From the NCBI GenBank assembly GCA_028023455.1, contig JAQFVV010006309.1:390511-454510 (forward strand): DNA of 64,000 nucleotides, in the 5' to 3' direction. Made by a program: the position numbers and the translations under genes. Of this stretch, positions 1 through 12,152 are shown piece by piece (the first letter of the stretch is position 1; every line of letters starts with the position of its first letter). Source of the stretch: Epiperipatus broadwayi (Eukaryota > Onychophora > Udeonychophora > Euonychophora > Peripatidae). Below the pieces are notes generated by a model. The model worked only from the letters and a program-made list of their open reading frames with translations, did no database searches and had not been told where the DNA came from.

Positions 1-480
1 TTTAAGATTTCAACAGTCCATCCATGTTTAAGCATACACAGATTTAAAAATATTAACATCTAAATATTTTTTATAATTTAGAATAAATGTAAATGTTTTT
101 CAAAAAAATGACAAACATTCAAAATCTTAAATTGAATCCCAAGAGAGAGTAGAAAAAGATGACATAAATGAAAAAGAAGCTAAGGATTGTGGGAAACAAA
201 CTTAGAGACCATGTAGAAGTGAATTGCTAATATTGAAAATAATGAACCTATTACATGTATAAGCAACTCTACATTATCAAATAGTTATAATATGAGTATG
301 TGTGACACACATGTAAACATATTATCTAAAAGATAATATAAATAAATTATTTACTGGGTTTAAATTCTTGCATAATTTTCTCATGAGCTATTATGGAGCA
401 TCTATCGTTCAGTTTTTGACTCTTTAAAAAAAATTTCTTAATACTTTAAATCTATTATTATTTAAAGCACTGAAAATGTT
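1..480. other. AT-rich, no gene seen
   Basis: Very AT-rich sequence with many stop codons in all frames. I see no coding exon, RNA gene or recognisable repeat before the fold-back element starts at about 481. Confidence 0.6.
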
Positions 481-1001
481 AAAATTATTAAAGTGGAAGT
501 CAATCTCTGATAATGTGCTATTTCTTAAATATTATAAATCTCTGGGCATTCACCTACCAGTAAGAGTTTTAAATACTAGTGAATCACTTAAGTTTAGAGC
601 ATATTTGTATTTACACACTGTCTCTCACTGACCATGCTTAAATCAAGGCTTGAGTCTATTGTGTGCCTGGTGTTATAATCAAATATTGAATTGTACAAAT
701 TTAGTTAATCTATCACAGGAGAAAGACAAGGTATCATTTTTAACCACCTATGATTAGACATATGACTTATAAGTGTGAATCTATTGTAGAATTCAATATT
801 TGATTATATCATCAGGCACACAATAGACTCAAGCCCTGATTTAGGCAAGGTCAGTGAGAGTTGGTATATATACAAATACACTCTAAACTTAAGTGATTCA
901 CTTAAGTTTTTTAAACTCTTACTGGTGGGTAAGTGTGCAGAGATTTATAATATTTAAGAAATAGTACATTATCGGAGGTTGACTTCCACTTTAATAATTT
1001 T
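481..1001. repeat. Fold-back (inverted) repeat, family 1
   Basis: Two arms of about 215 bp (481-697 and 786-1001) are imperfect reverse complements around a spacer of about 90 bp. Examples: AAAGTGGAAGTCAATCTCTG on the left pairs with the AGGTTGACTTCCACTTT stretch on the right, and GAGTCTATTGTGTGCCTGG pairs with CAGGCACACAATAGACTC. There is no ORF in it. The spacer plus inner arm recurs, diverged, near 61255-61400, so this is a dispersed non-autonomous repeat and not a chance hairpin. The class is unknown: it could be a fold-back MITE or two inverted copies of a short repeat. Confidence 0.8.
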
Positions 1002-1679
1002 TTAATACATTACATAAACTTTATATTTTTTGTATCAATTACTACATCTAAATGTCTTTATGTTAAAATTTTTATTAGTACATTTTTATTTAATCCTAAA
1101 CAGATTTACATATACTAATTATTAAAATTTAAATAAACAATGAAAATTATATTTTTGCAAATAAAATTCAATCTTCACTTTCTTACACAGTTCTAATGCT
1201 TATTATAACATAATTGTATAAAAACCATTTATTAATATCAGAGAGAATGAGAACACGTTAGTAATGTGCTGAATACTGATTTTATCAACATCATCTAATT
1301 GTTAACTGCAACTTACCAGATACTCACAAAATAAAGCAAACAATATTATTATTATTAATAATTATAATGATAACAATAATGGCCACATAGCAGTTCACCT
1401 GCCAACAATCCAGGTAAAAAGCTAAAGTTTTCAGTCAAAACTCATTTAAAACTCTCATTTGACAAGATAAAATTCTTATCGTTCATTGCAATTGTTTGTC
1501 TCAATCGCTTGATAACTCATTTGTCAAATTAGTTTAAAGTTGTCATTCAGAATTTATAAAATAATAGTATTACAGAAATCAGCCACCTGATCATGTGACA
1601 ACTCAGTCACCATATTGATCAGCAAATTATCATTAAATAAAGCAGAGTTCCAAAACTCAAAGGTAATACAAACACAAGC

Positions 1680-1912
1680 TAATGTTGCTAAAAATGATCT
1701 CCCTACAGATCAGTAGCAAAAATGACAAATAGTCCAATAGTTGTCAACAATAAAAGTTACAATATTTCAACTATTTCCAATTTCACCAGTTCCAAAGTAT
1801 ACAAATATATGCTAATGATATTAAAAACAACTCTCCACATATCAATAGCAAAAGTTACAATATATTAATAGTTATCAATAACAAAAGTAATAATATTTCA
1901 ACTATTTCCAAG
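1680..1912. repeat. Imperfect tandem duplication, about 130-bp spacing
   Basis: The block TATTTCAACTATTTCCAA preceded by an AATAGTTGTCAACAATAAAAG-like run near 1735-1782 recurs diverged near 1865-1911. The preceding CTCCCTACAGATCAGTAGC and CTCCACATATCAATAGC segments also match. It lies immediately 5' of the decayed LINE and may be part of its untranslated region. Confidence 0.5.
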
Positions 1913-2029
1913 TTGCTTCACAATATCAAAAAAACCCCATCTCTGATGACATCAGGGAACTGGACCTCAATATCCAAGAATCACAATCCTTCCTTCCCTC
2001 CACAGTTTCCTCTTATGATAATCAAGTTC

Positions 2030-3350
2030 AATAATTTAATATCAAGGGGCTTATTTACAACTTATAAAATATTTTTCCACTTAGTTCATAATTCTATCTG
2101 CTACAGACATCAACATTTCTCTGTATAGATTTCCTGGTCAATCATTATTTGAAAAAATATTCTTGCATGGTCTGTGGGATACCATTGCGTGTATTGCTGA
2201 TCATCCAAATCTCAGGTATTTAATAATCAAATTCTTTCAAACCATCCAGAGAGACTGATTTCAATCACAAATGAAATCACTTAGAAACCTTGCCCTCATT
2301 ATGGTGGATCCAAATTGCTACAACTGTATCAGAGGGGTGCTCAAAAACACCTACTTGAAATACACCCAAGATTTCTAGAAAATGATGCAATCATTTGGCA
2401 AAATTACCAACTTTTCACCTCATGTACATGAAGGATACCCTATAACCATCCCTATAATATCTATGATTTCAACCATGACATTCATACAACTATGATTCCT
2501 ACTCAAATCCTTGATCAAGACTATATATCAGAAGATTGAAACCACAGGATTATTTAGTTGTATAACATGTTAATTTAGAAAACTATTTTCAGGAAAACCA
2601 TCTGATATCTCCAAGTCAACAAAGAAACAATAATTACACCCATCAATAGCTAAGAGTTTATCCATCCAGCTACTACTGGTTCTATACCTTCACCCACTCT
2701 CCTTCTCAATCCACAACCTACTGATTTGACACTATGGGACAAATAAATATAATCCTGCCAACTCAATTGCTATACAAACAACCTCTAATTCAGATATTAT
2801 TGCAAACACTTGCTACAATGCAACAGTTGAAGGCAGCTCTGTCTCAAATAAAATTTATCTCTCTCCTCAGAGAGCTAACACATCACAATGATCATATTAT
2901 TTATAATAAAATCTCAATACATATCATGAAATTTTCACATTGTTTGCCACCTATATCAGACACTCTTCCTCCCCACTTTTAATGAAACAAATAGAAGAAA
3001 GTCTGGTAGCTCCCAAAAGACTAGACAACATAAAAAATCAAAAACACATAAGGTTGACCTGTTAATTCTGTACATGGACTCCATAGAAGCTAGCTATATG
3101 CCCATCAATAGATGGACTCCATAGAAACCAATCAGTCCTCATACAAACACAATGCTCATGATCTGATCCCATAGACTAATCTATTCATACCTTCCATCAA
3201 CAACAAATACATTTGTCAGCTGAGCTGTAAACATTGTTAGCCACTGATCAACTACTATTATAAGCTCATTACAATTATATAACTGGACTGTCCTAAAAAC
3301 CTTAGTTTACCCTCCCCCCAACTGATGACTGTCATTGATTACCCTAAAAT
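2030..3350 (+). pseudogene. LINE ORF1 relic (RRM-like region)
   Basis: Broken ORF1 of the decayed LINE. The stretch around 2190-2230 translates with an HPN-x-RY motif like that in the RRM-like part of the intact ORF1 at 13542-15398. About 2300-2430 resembles its next segment: a VD-x-N start and an FGKIT motif matching FGKVT. The 2985-3050 segment is basic (KKSKTHK) like the ORF1 tail. Stops interrupt every frame. The zinc knuckle is not clearly preserved. Confidence 0.55.
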
Positions 3351-3359
3351 CTCTGATAA

Positions 3360-6300
3360 ATCTGCACTTAATGTTTAAGGTATCAACTTGATAGCTAAAC
3401 TTTGTCACTTAAAAAAAGTAGTAAAAAAAGTGAATTGCTCAAGGCAAAAATATACAAAGATCCCACATTGATCCCACTGCTTACCTTAATAAACAAGCTT
3501 CTGTGTCTGCTCCAAGGACACATCTTCACCATCAGCTAAAACTGCTATTGTCATCACTCCTGACTGCCTGTTCTCATCATTTAAGATTATTTACATAGAT
3601 TTAAATCTCTTAATCACTATATGTCACAGTCATATTACAACACTATATTTGTCTATCTCTCCTGGTCCTACTATTACTTCAATTATTATTGTGACAATTA
3701 ATCTCTGTTTGCCTCTTACCCAATCTAACTGTTTTAATGTGGGATTTTAACCTTGATTATCAATCATCCACATCAAAATAGCTTTATCTAATAACCTTTC
3801 TGCTTATGAGTTATCAAGGCTTTTTGACTTAAGCTGCATGCCTCACTCATCAATTTTTGCTTTTACTCATCAGTGTGCCAATACTTAATTCAACTGGATC
3901 TTAATTATACTCCATTTTCTGACCACTCTGGACAAACATCCTGAATCTTGATGAACTACGCATCACAGCTGTTGCAAAAAACCATTCAAGTTCTTCTCCC
4001 CTCATATACCACAGAGTTCTTATTCTCTGAAACATATATTATATTGTGGAGATTGGAAAAATGGAACATGATCCAGTCCAAAGATATCTAATCTTTATAC
4101 ATGTAACATCATTCAATATCCAACATCTCACATGTAATTCATCTCTATCTTCCCCACTTTTGGCATTGATTGAGAGTTTTATTTACTGATTACATTAATC
4201 AGGCCTGCACATCACCAGTTGCATGCACTTTCCTAGGTTTATCAAAAGGCCACTAACCACCATAAAGAATATCTTGCCATTAAGAAAAGGATTTGTCTTA
4301 TTCATCAACACACATGGACACTGGGATATATTTGCTGGGCCCTGGGCCAACCACTCACACTAAAAACCTATATAGCACTCCTAGTTGATGGTAATATATG
4401 TACAGGCTACAACATGATTAATCCTATATACCAATTTCTCAAGCAGAGATTACAACAAGACAATGCATTCACACCACCTTCAGACTTATTTGGACTAACC
4501 AATACCAATGCTCCAATTCAAACCATACAATTCACTGATAATCTCACCACAACAAACAATTCATGTTACTCAAGTTCTATTGGAATCCCTGCTTTTGTTT
4601 TTTGCCCATGTTAAGCACTTTATTGCATTATATTTCTGTAATTTGGCAAATTATCTGTCCCAAAGGATATATGGCATCACAGGACTATATCCAATCTCAA
4701 TTGTGCTATTTACTAAAAAACCAGGCTTACACTTATCAACCTTCATTCAATTTTCTATATGGCAATTGGGAATTAAGATACTAGAAAAAGTTGTTTAGGA
4801 TGATCTAGAGACACACATACTTCCACTAACCTCTAATATGCAGTTTGCAACAATTGTTCTTCTATTATACAAGCTGCTCTGATATTTAAAGCAGTCTTGA
4901 ACTGAGTTTAAGACTGAAAAAATATGCTCTGATTGCAATTCATCTAGATATAGAGGCTGAATTTGACTCTGTCTCCAGTCCCATTTTTATTGATATGCTA
5001 GCTAACACTACCACCCCAATTACTCTGCTATACTTAATTACTAACTTACTATAAAACAGAGACATACATATTACTCTCAATGAGAAAAGTTTACCATCAA
5101 GCTTACATCTTAGTGCACTGCTCTTTATTTTCTATATAAATCTCTTAAAGCTTTTACAACAGACTTTTTCCGGCATCAAAATTATACATACCAATCAACC
5201 CCTTCCACACATAGCATACATGGATGTTGTCACTATTTTCCTGCCCTCTCATAAACATTTCCCCATATTTTAAACTATCCTCAATCAATATACTGCCACA
5301 CATATACTTAGATTTAATACAAGAAAACTGAAACATGGTTTATAGATAACAAATAATGCACTCAAATATTTCAAAGAAAGGCAACTCCTCACTTAGGCTG
5401 CCCCTTTTACATGGGTTCACTTGCAATGAAAAACACCTTACAAAAACAGTTTCAAGACAATGCCACATGGATCATAAACTCTCTTTCCAAGGCATATATC
5501 TCTTTATGCCAAAATTCACCTACTGTTAAGGTTTTCAAAATTATTTATTTCTACAATCTCCTACCTCTGCAACAAGCTGCTATAGGGCAGGAAGATAGTT
5601 ACAATTCCAGCTAAGAGACTTAGTTTCCACCTATTAATGATGGTCTGAGCTTCCACAGTATCCAGGTATAAATCACATCAATTGTTCAATTCAAAAGTTC
5701 CCAGCCCTCCAATCACTGTTGCAAATAATCCCTACACATAGATATTCCTCTCTCTTAGCTTCATTTTTCACCACACTTTACCAGTCAATAATATATGCAT
5801 CCAACTGATTTACCTTCCCCATGATTAATAAATACAATGGCAAACATATGTCATACTATATCTAGAAGATAACTAAGATTTTCCTTCTTCCATGCTTGGT
5901 ATCAATAACCCTCAACTAGGCTGCTCCTTCAAAAGATGGTCCCTGGAGCCTAAATTTTTCAACTTCCTGGTTTATCTTAACTTACGTGCATTGCCTACTT
6001 TTTATTTTCTCTTTTATCACTGTTTACACAAAAATATAGATCCTCTCAGTGGCTTATGTCATGCAGCAGTAGAAACTCAATAATACTTCTTCCAGCAGTA
6101 TCAATTCCTCAACCAAATTAGGAATATCATGTTAAATACATATAGATGACCAGTTGCATTTACACAGCTAATGCAATCCTATAAAAAGATACATTTACTC
6201 CACAGTCCCTGCAATAACCTTTATCCTATATGCCTTTTGGTGCACTCACTGCATCTGCATCTTCACCACTGGCAACAATATCAGAAGATATTTGGCCATA

Positions 6301-6480
6301 TTCATCAATAAGCTACAAGAAATCAAGGCCCACAACATTACTACTGCACCCCTAGACATCATTTCTGTCACCTGGTCACTACTGAAACAACCAACAAAAC
6401 AACTTATAAATGATCACATTCCAACAATAAATACCTTGAATAATATTCATTATATAATCTAGTTCACCTTCACTAACTGC
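3360..6480 (+). pseudogene. LINE ORF2 relic (endonuclease + reverse transcriptase)
   Basis: A degenerate ORF2. At about 3370 the translation GINLIAKL matches the start of the intact ORF2 (GINSLGRI). Near 5160-5260 the RT core is readable: an SGI-x-I run, then IAYMDVVTIFLPSHK, which matches AYMDDILVILPSRK of the young copy with the second catalytic Asp replaced by Val. Near 5940-6050 a 63-residue open stretch carries the C-terminal region (EPKF, NL-x-ALPT, NIDP, CHA), matching EPKL, NMDSMPT, KIDP and CHA. It cannot make an active protein. Confidence 0.7.
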
Positions 6481-6620
6481 CTTCAACCATATCCACCACC
6501 AAGCTACAGAATTTACTTCCCCTCTACTGACCTCCACTGTCTACCCATCACACCTGGTTCTGCTCTGAATTGACTTTGTTCTTCATGCAGCATTCACAAC
6601 TTGATTTCATAGCATATGGA

Positions 6621-6985
6621 TAATCAGTCACCTTCCTATTGTACTGAAAGATTAATAATTAATTACAAGAACACTAATAAGATTAATTAAGGGACTGTAA
6701 ATAATGTCCAATATGATGCAGATTTTACAATCTTAGACCATATCTATCTATTCTATATTGAACTGGTTTTTTAAAGACTTTAATGGTAAAACTTGGCATC
6801 CATCTCTGTATCCAAAAGTAGTAGCAGTGTTTGTCAACAACATACCTTGCAACCTGATTAATGTAATACTTAGAATCAACCTGTAGAAAAACCTGTATAG
6901 CATTATTGCACCTGTAACACTTGCAATCAAAGCTATATAGCTATATGCAATCCAAAGGATTCATAAAGATTATTGTTAAAACATC
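6621..6985. other. No gene seen
   Basis: AT-rich sequence between the decayed LINE and a microsatellite. The short open frames here have no recognisable motif. Confidence 0.5.
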
Positions 6986-6989
6986 AAGA

Positions 6990-7165
6990 TCACAACAATA
7001 ATAATAATTATTATTATTATTAAATTCTTTATTTAATATACATATCATCATCATCATTATAATAAAAAAATAATAATAATAATAGTAGTAGAAGTAATAG
7101 TAGTAGTAGTAGTAGTAGTAGTAGTAATGATGATGACGATGATGATTATTATTGTTATTATTCAA
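6990..7165. repeat. Compound trinucleotide microsatellite
   Basis: ATA/ATT repeats, then a TAG/AGT run (about 7081-7125), then GAT repeats (7126-7147), ending in ATT repeats. The minus-strand open frame across it encodes only Asn, His and Tyr runs and is a by-product of the repeat. Confidence 0.9.
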
Positions 7166-7283
7166 TTTTTTATTTAATGTGCATATCTATAGCCAAAGAT
7201 CAACTACAGATTGTATATAAAAAAGGTATATACTATACATTTTAAAGGAGTAATAATAAAATAAAATTCACTAATCATATATT

Positions 7284-7892
7284 ATGCTTTACACAAAAAA
7301 GTGAAGCTTAGTATTATTAGAAAAAGAATTATACGGCTTAGCGCTTTTGGAGAACTTAGGTCTCCATGTTCATAGCCTATCTTGGGAGTGTTGTCTTACA
7401 ATGAGATTTTAAATGAAGCTTGGAAGTAATTTATGCAAAGTTTTTTTTCATATAGACCATTTTCTGGAGATTGCAAAGCACGATTCTTTTTGGTTTATTG
7501 CATAGTTGTCATTTGCAATAAAGCACGCCTCCTTTATTTTTCATTTTGTATCATTACGCTACAATGCCCTTGCCAAAATGGGAAAATTAGGGCACTGTGC
7601 ACTGAGTATAATGATACAAAATGAAAAATAAAGGAGGCATGTTTTATTGCAAATGACAACTATGCAATAAATCAAAAAGAATTGTACTTTGCAATTTCCA
7701 GAAAATGGTCTATATGAAAGAAAACTTTGAATAAATTTTGCATAAATTACTGCCAAGCTCCATTTAAAATCTCAAGGTAAGGCAACACTCCCAAGATAGG
7801 CTATGAATATGGAGACCCAAGTTCTCCAAAAGTGCTAAGCCATATAATTCTTTTTCTAATAATACTAAGCTTCACTTTTTACATAAAATGCA
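7284..7892. repeat. Near-perfect fold-back repeat, about 290-bp arms
   Basis: Arms 7284-7569 and 7590-7892 are close to exact reverse complements with only about 20 bp between them. For example AAGTGAAGCTTAGTATTATT on the left mirrors AATAATACTAAGCTTCACTT on the right, and GGAGAACTTAGGTCTCCAT mirrors the right arm with few changes. Short open frames in both arms mirror one another and are not genes. The high arm identity and tiny spacer suggest a young palindrome, either an inverted duplication or a fold-back transposon. No target duplication was recognised. Confidence 0.9.
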
Positions 7893-8820
7893 ATTTAAAA
7901 TTTACTGCTCAAAGATGAAGTAAATACAAGGATTTTATTTTAATCATATATTATATATATTTTTAAAAACCTTTGAAAATTCATTAATATCAAGTTGAAC
8001 AAGGTTTTCATTAACAAAATATAAATTGTAAGTATTAGATAAGACAAAAAGGAGAAAAAATTAAAGTATCAAATGTACAAGTTTACACGAAGAAATGATT
8101 ATGCACGCGAGTTTCATATTGACAATAATTCAAATGCAGTTTTGAAATCATAATATAAGAAAGATTTTTTTTTTGTTAATGTTTTTGTATAAAAATTTCA
8201 TAATCCTACCTCTTCTTCTTGCTAAAAGAGATGTATTATTTTTCAGTTGACAAACTTAGAATTTTTTTTGAAAATAATTGCATTTTGTCTCTTTTTGAAT
8301 GCGGATTCCATAAAATGGATCCAAATTCCAAAATAGGAAGAATCAAAGAGAGAAAAAGTTTACATTTAGTGGAGTATTAAAAAGCACTGCCAAGTCTTTA
8401 AATAGTTCTCACCATCTTGAAGGTTTTATTCATTACTGATTCTATGTGATGATGAAAGGAGCCACTACTGGAAAATATAATTCCAAGATCTTAAACAGTG
8501 TAAGCATATTTTATTTTAAATTATTAATACAATATTCAAATTTTAGAATATCTATTTTTTCACACCATTTGGAAAAACTATTGTAGCAATGTACAATCAT
8601 GAATAAAATAGATGTGTCTAAAAATCTTACAATCATCAGTGTAACACTAGAGATGGGAGTACTAAAGACATGTTTTGTTATTAATATATAGATTAAAAAG
8701 TAATGAGCCAAAATACTGTATTGTGACAGTCCAAGATAACAATAATAATAATGATAATAATAAGTAGAGGAGATTTGAACACAGTCTTTCAAGCTCTCTT
8801 CAGTCATTGACTCTATCTTA
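7893..8820. other. No gene seen
   Basis: AT-rich sequence without conserved protein motifs, RNA signatures or a convincing repeat, apart from short A and T runs. Confidence 0.5.
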
Positions 8821-9015
8821 TATAACTAATATACATGACCACATACATGTGAAAGAGATAAATGATCTCCAATATAAATATTTTATGCTGAACCAGCACA
8901 CATCAGTTGACCTGGAGCATCATCTTCCACACACATATATAATCAGGGTTCAGTTTGTAACAAAGTAGCAAACCTTCAATCTTTAATGAACAGACTCCAA
9001 TCCTCTCCACTCTAC
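8821..9015 (-). repeat. Dispersed repeat, single arm of the 31.8-kb palindrome family
   Basis: Matches, with divergence, the left arm of the palindrome at 31771-32370: AAAGAGATAAATGATCTCCAATAT, the TGCTGAACCAGCACACATCAGTTG segment and the distal AATGAACAGACTCCAATC segment appear in the same order. On the minus strand it contains CTGATGTGTGCTGGTTCAGCA, the core shared with copies at 42800 and 54905. No coding potential. Confidence 0.7.
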
Positions 9016-10009
9016 AAAATCAAAGTTCGGTTACTAAGATATTTAAAACAATTGGTATTCTTAAAGTTGATAATAATCCAAGCTAAAAAGATACTAATAT
9101 TTTTTTATCACTAGATGATGAAAGATTTGTGTTTTTGAACACTGATTATTAAATCAAGACTTTTATAAACTATTTAAAACATTAAGAATAATTTCTATAT
9201 CATTTTCTGAATAGATAAGAATAACATAATCTTTAGCATATTAAATATTAAGAACTCAAAAAAGATAAGAATTGTTTTTTTTTGCTTTTTAGTCAGTTCA
9301 ACTTAAAAACATTCCTACCAAATTCGTGCTATCTCATGATGCATGCTTTAATAAAGCCACAAGTAAACTGTTTCAAAGACTACTATCATAAAATGAAAGC
9401 AAAGTTGGAATTAATAAACATCTTTATTTAATCAGTTTCCATTTGAAATAAATTAAAAATTTCACTAGTAATTATATTCTCGTTTTGTCATAAAAACTGA
9501 ATATTATGAATTAAGTTTTATTAATAACCAATTCATTTAAAACAATTTGAATCAAATGACCAAATCAATAAAAGCAATATATAAGTTGTATTTTTGTCAT
9601 ATATATTGAAGCAGTCAATCTTAGCTTAAGATTGAGCTTCATGTTTTCACCTACTAACTTGCATTCAAACCCTATATCCCATCCCGCTCCTTTTGTCATG
9701 TATCTATATTTTATGTATATATTTGAGATGAGCGCCTAAGTTATAAAATTCTAATGTTTCAGTAACATTTTTATTATTATTATTATTAATTCTTGTTTAT
9801 TAATTATTAGTTCCTTTTTATTAAAGTATTATAGGTGCGGCTCAAATATATATATATAGGAGCAAAATACTAACAAAATATTGATTTTTTTGTAAATATT
9901 TTATTATACGTCATTTGTAAACTTTTTCTTTTTATTATTTATTTAAAAATATATTTATTGACTTAATAAAATTGTACAGATGCATAATAAAAACACTTTG
10001 TAAATGTTG
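9016..10009. other. No gene seen
   Basis: AT-rich flank of the LINE 3' end with short ATT runs near 9770 and a TA run near 9848. No exon, tRNA or recognised repeat. Confidence 0.5.
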
Positions 10010-10270
10010 ACTCATCCATTGCTGGCATTGGTCTGAAAAAAGTATGCAAGAGCCATTCTCCGCACTAGCAGGTTATAAAATGAGCAGATACGTACTATTT
10101 AGTTGGCATTGCCCACCCCTGCCAGTGCAAAGAATGACCCAATAATGCTAACTTATCAGCTGGGATAGATGTAGTATGAATTCAATGCCCCTCTAGAAGA
10201 ATCTGACATGTTGCAACACAGACTACTTCTTCTACAATACACTACAATGTGGATATATTGGGTCCAAAAT

Positions 10271-12152
10271 TCATGTAGAGTCTGTAGGCCAAACTAGTAG
10301 GCTCCATGTATTGTTAAACAAAAATCTAGAGGATAGTATCTTATCCTTGTCTTTAAGAGCTTTAAGCTTATCGCAAAATACAGCATTGGGATCCGGTGTT
10401 GGTTGTGTGAACTTTGTCCTGCACCTTGTGTACCAAAAAGCATATGTCAGGAAGATTGATAACCTGATTACTGTAAAGTCTCCAGAGAAGAGACAACCCC
10501 TGATGTCCAGGATTTTATCCACTGCTATAATGCAGTGTTGAGAGATAATTCTTCGAATACTGTTATAGCCTGGACATACATTTAACAGGTGATTAAAGGA
10601 CTCCTCTCCTCTAGAACAGGCATGACAAATAGGGTCTATTTTATTTAGAAACCGTTTGTAGTATAAGAATGTATTAGTTGGCATGGAATCCATATTCACC
10701 TTAATCAGATAATCCAAAAGTTTGGGCTCCAGTAGCAGATATTTAAATATTGAGGTGATTTTATGATTGCTGCACCCTAGGTGAGCATAAATAACTGTAT
10801 TAACAGGATTCAGCAGGCAATGTGCCTGCCAGATGTTGATTTTATTATTAAACCCTGTTATTGAGTGCCCTATGTATAGAGATTGTTGTTTAATAATGGT
10901 GTCAAGCCATGTGTGTTTACTGGGGGGAGGTCTGTCAGTAGGTATTACAGTCTCTATAATATTTGATAGAGGGTATTTTTTCCCCAGATTTACTAAAAGT
11001 GAATGCCCTTTTTGGAAATTGATTGTCTGTATTGAATGGAGACCCATACCGTTCTGTTTCCTGTGAAACTGAAGTCTGCGGATGCTAATTGCAGTGGTCC
11101 GACCTCTCCATAAGAGCTGACCACAGAGCCTCTGAATCTGTAAGGTGAATAATTTGGTAACTGACATTATTGGCAGGTAGTAATTTATGCTCGCCATAAT
11201 CTTCATATTAATAAGAGCAATCTTCCCTTGTAGGGACAGGTATGTCCTTGACAGCGACTGAACCACCTTAGTAGCATTGCTTATGATGGTTTTTTGTAGG
11301 CAGACAGACATAGCAGTCTGTGACTTGAAGATAGGAAACCCCAGAAAACACTGAGGTTCCGCTAAAAAATTGGATAGTATTTTCCTACCAGTGTTGATGC
11401 ACCAGGATGACGACTTGTGAGGATTGATGGATAATTTATAATCTTTAGTATAATTGGAAATTATGGAATGAAGTGTCTTCAGATATTTACGAGATGGAAG
11501 AATCACAAGTATGTCATCCATGTATGCAAAAACTTTGATGTTTTTCTTAAGCCGGGGCACATATATACCTGGAAGCTGATCTAGCTCTTTAATCAGAGGG
11601 TCGATGTACTTTATGAACAAAAGACCACTCAACGGTGAACCTTGTGGTATGGATCTTGAAGGGCCAAATCCATCTGAGTAATGTCCATTTATGGAAATAT
11701 GAATATGCCTATTATTCAGGAGATTGTCCAATATCTGAATTATCTGTTTTGATATGTCCAACTGAGATAGCAATTCAAGAAGAATGTTGACATCTACTGT
11801 ATCAAAAGCATTGGACACATCCAGCTGGACTGCCACAGGCCGGGATTTTCTGTTAGATCTAATGTGATCAAGCAGAATTTTCACTTCACCAATTGCAGTC
11901 AGCGCCGATGATCCCCTCCTTGCATATTGAGAGGCCGATATATCCTGTAAAATGGCATTCTGAATTTTTTCTTTTATTATACCCTCCATGACTTTGAACA
12001 AAATTGGTGTCATCGATATTGGTCTGATACTGCTAAGAGAGGTAGGATCCCGGTTCTTTTTAATGAATGGAACCATGGCGATTGGATATAGGTTAGGAAT
12101 TACTCTCCTTTCAATGGCGAGGTAGGTTAACATGTTTAATATAATCCTCGCA
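10271..12152 (-). pseudogene. LINE ORF2, reverse-transcriptase part
   Basis: Copies the element RNA into DNA at the nick. RT motifs in the 620-residue open part that starts at 12133: IKKNRDP (residues 24-30), motif A with LDVSNAFD (104-111), motif B IPQGSPLSG, and motif C AYMDD with the catalytic aspartates (about 202-206), then FLGFPI and the thumb region. A Cys/His cluster follows near residues 505-525 (CHAC, HLLNVC). The frame stays open upstream of its first Met into T-A-R-I-I-L-N, so it is the continuation of the endonuclease frame at 12111-13505, split by one base in a nine-T run (plus-strand A run 12155-12163). It is not a separate gene. The YMDD box is unusual for LINEs, where FADD is common. 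Confidence 0.88.

Larger units (their letters stand above)
1900..6620 (+). mobile_element. Decayed L1/Tx1-like LINE copy
   Basis: An old plus-strand relative of the young LINE at 10010-17690. Conceptual translation, with many stops and frameshifts, follows the order of the young copy: an ORF1 middle region, then endonuclease, then reverse transcriptase, then the C-terminal Cys-rich region. No intact ORF remains. The sense strand is strikingly G-poor: for example bases 5461-5520 hold 6 G and 17 C, while the young copy is balanced. The exact ends are not defined; no clear target duplication or tail was found. Confidence 0.75.

Noticed and set aside
6941-7165. Tyr/Asn-rich minus-strand open frame
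   Set aside because: It is the translation of a trinucleotide microsatellite.
7433-7756. Two short frames with near-identical proteins on opposite strands
   Set aside because: They mirror one another because they lie in the arms of the palindrome.
10311-11066. Plus-strand frames inside the LINE
   Set aside because: Antisense to the reverse-transcriptase frame.
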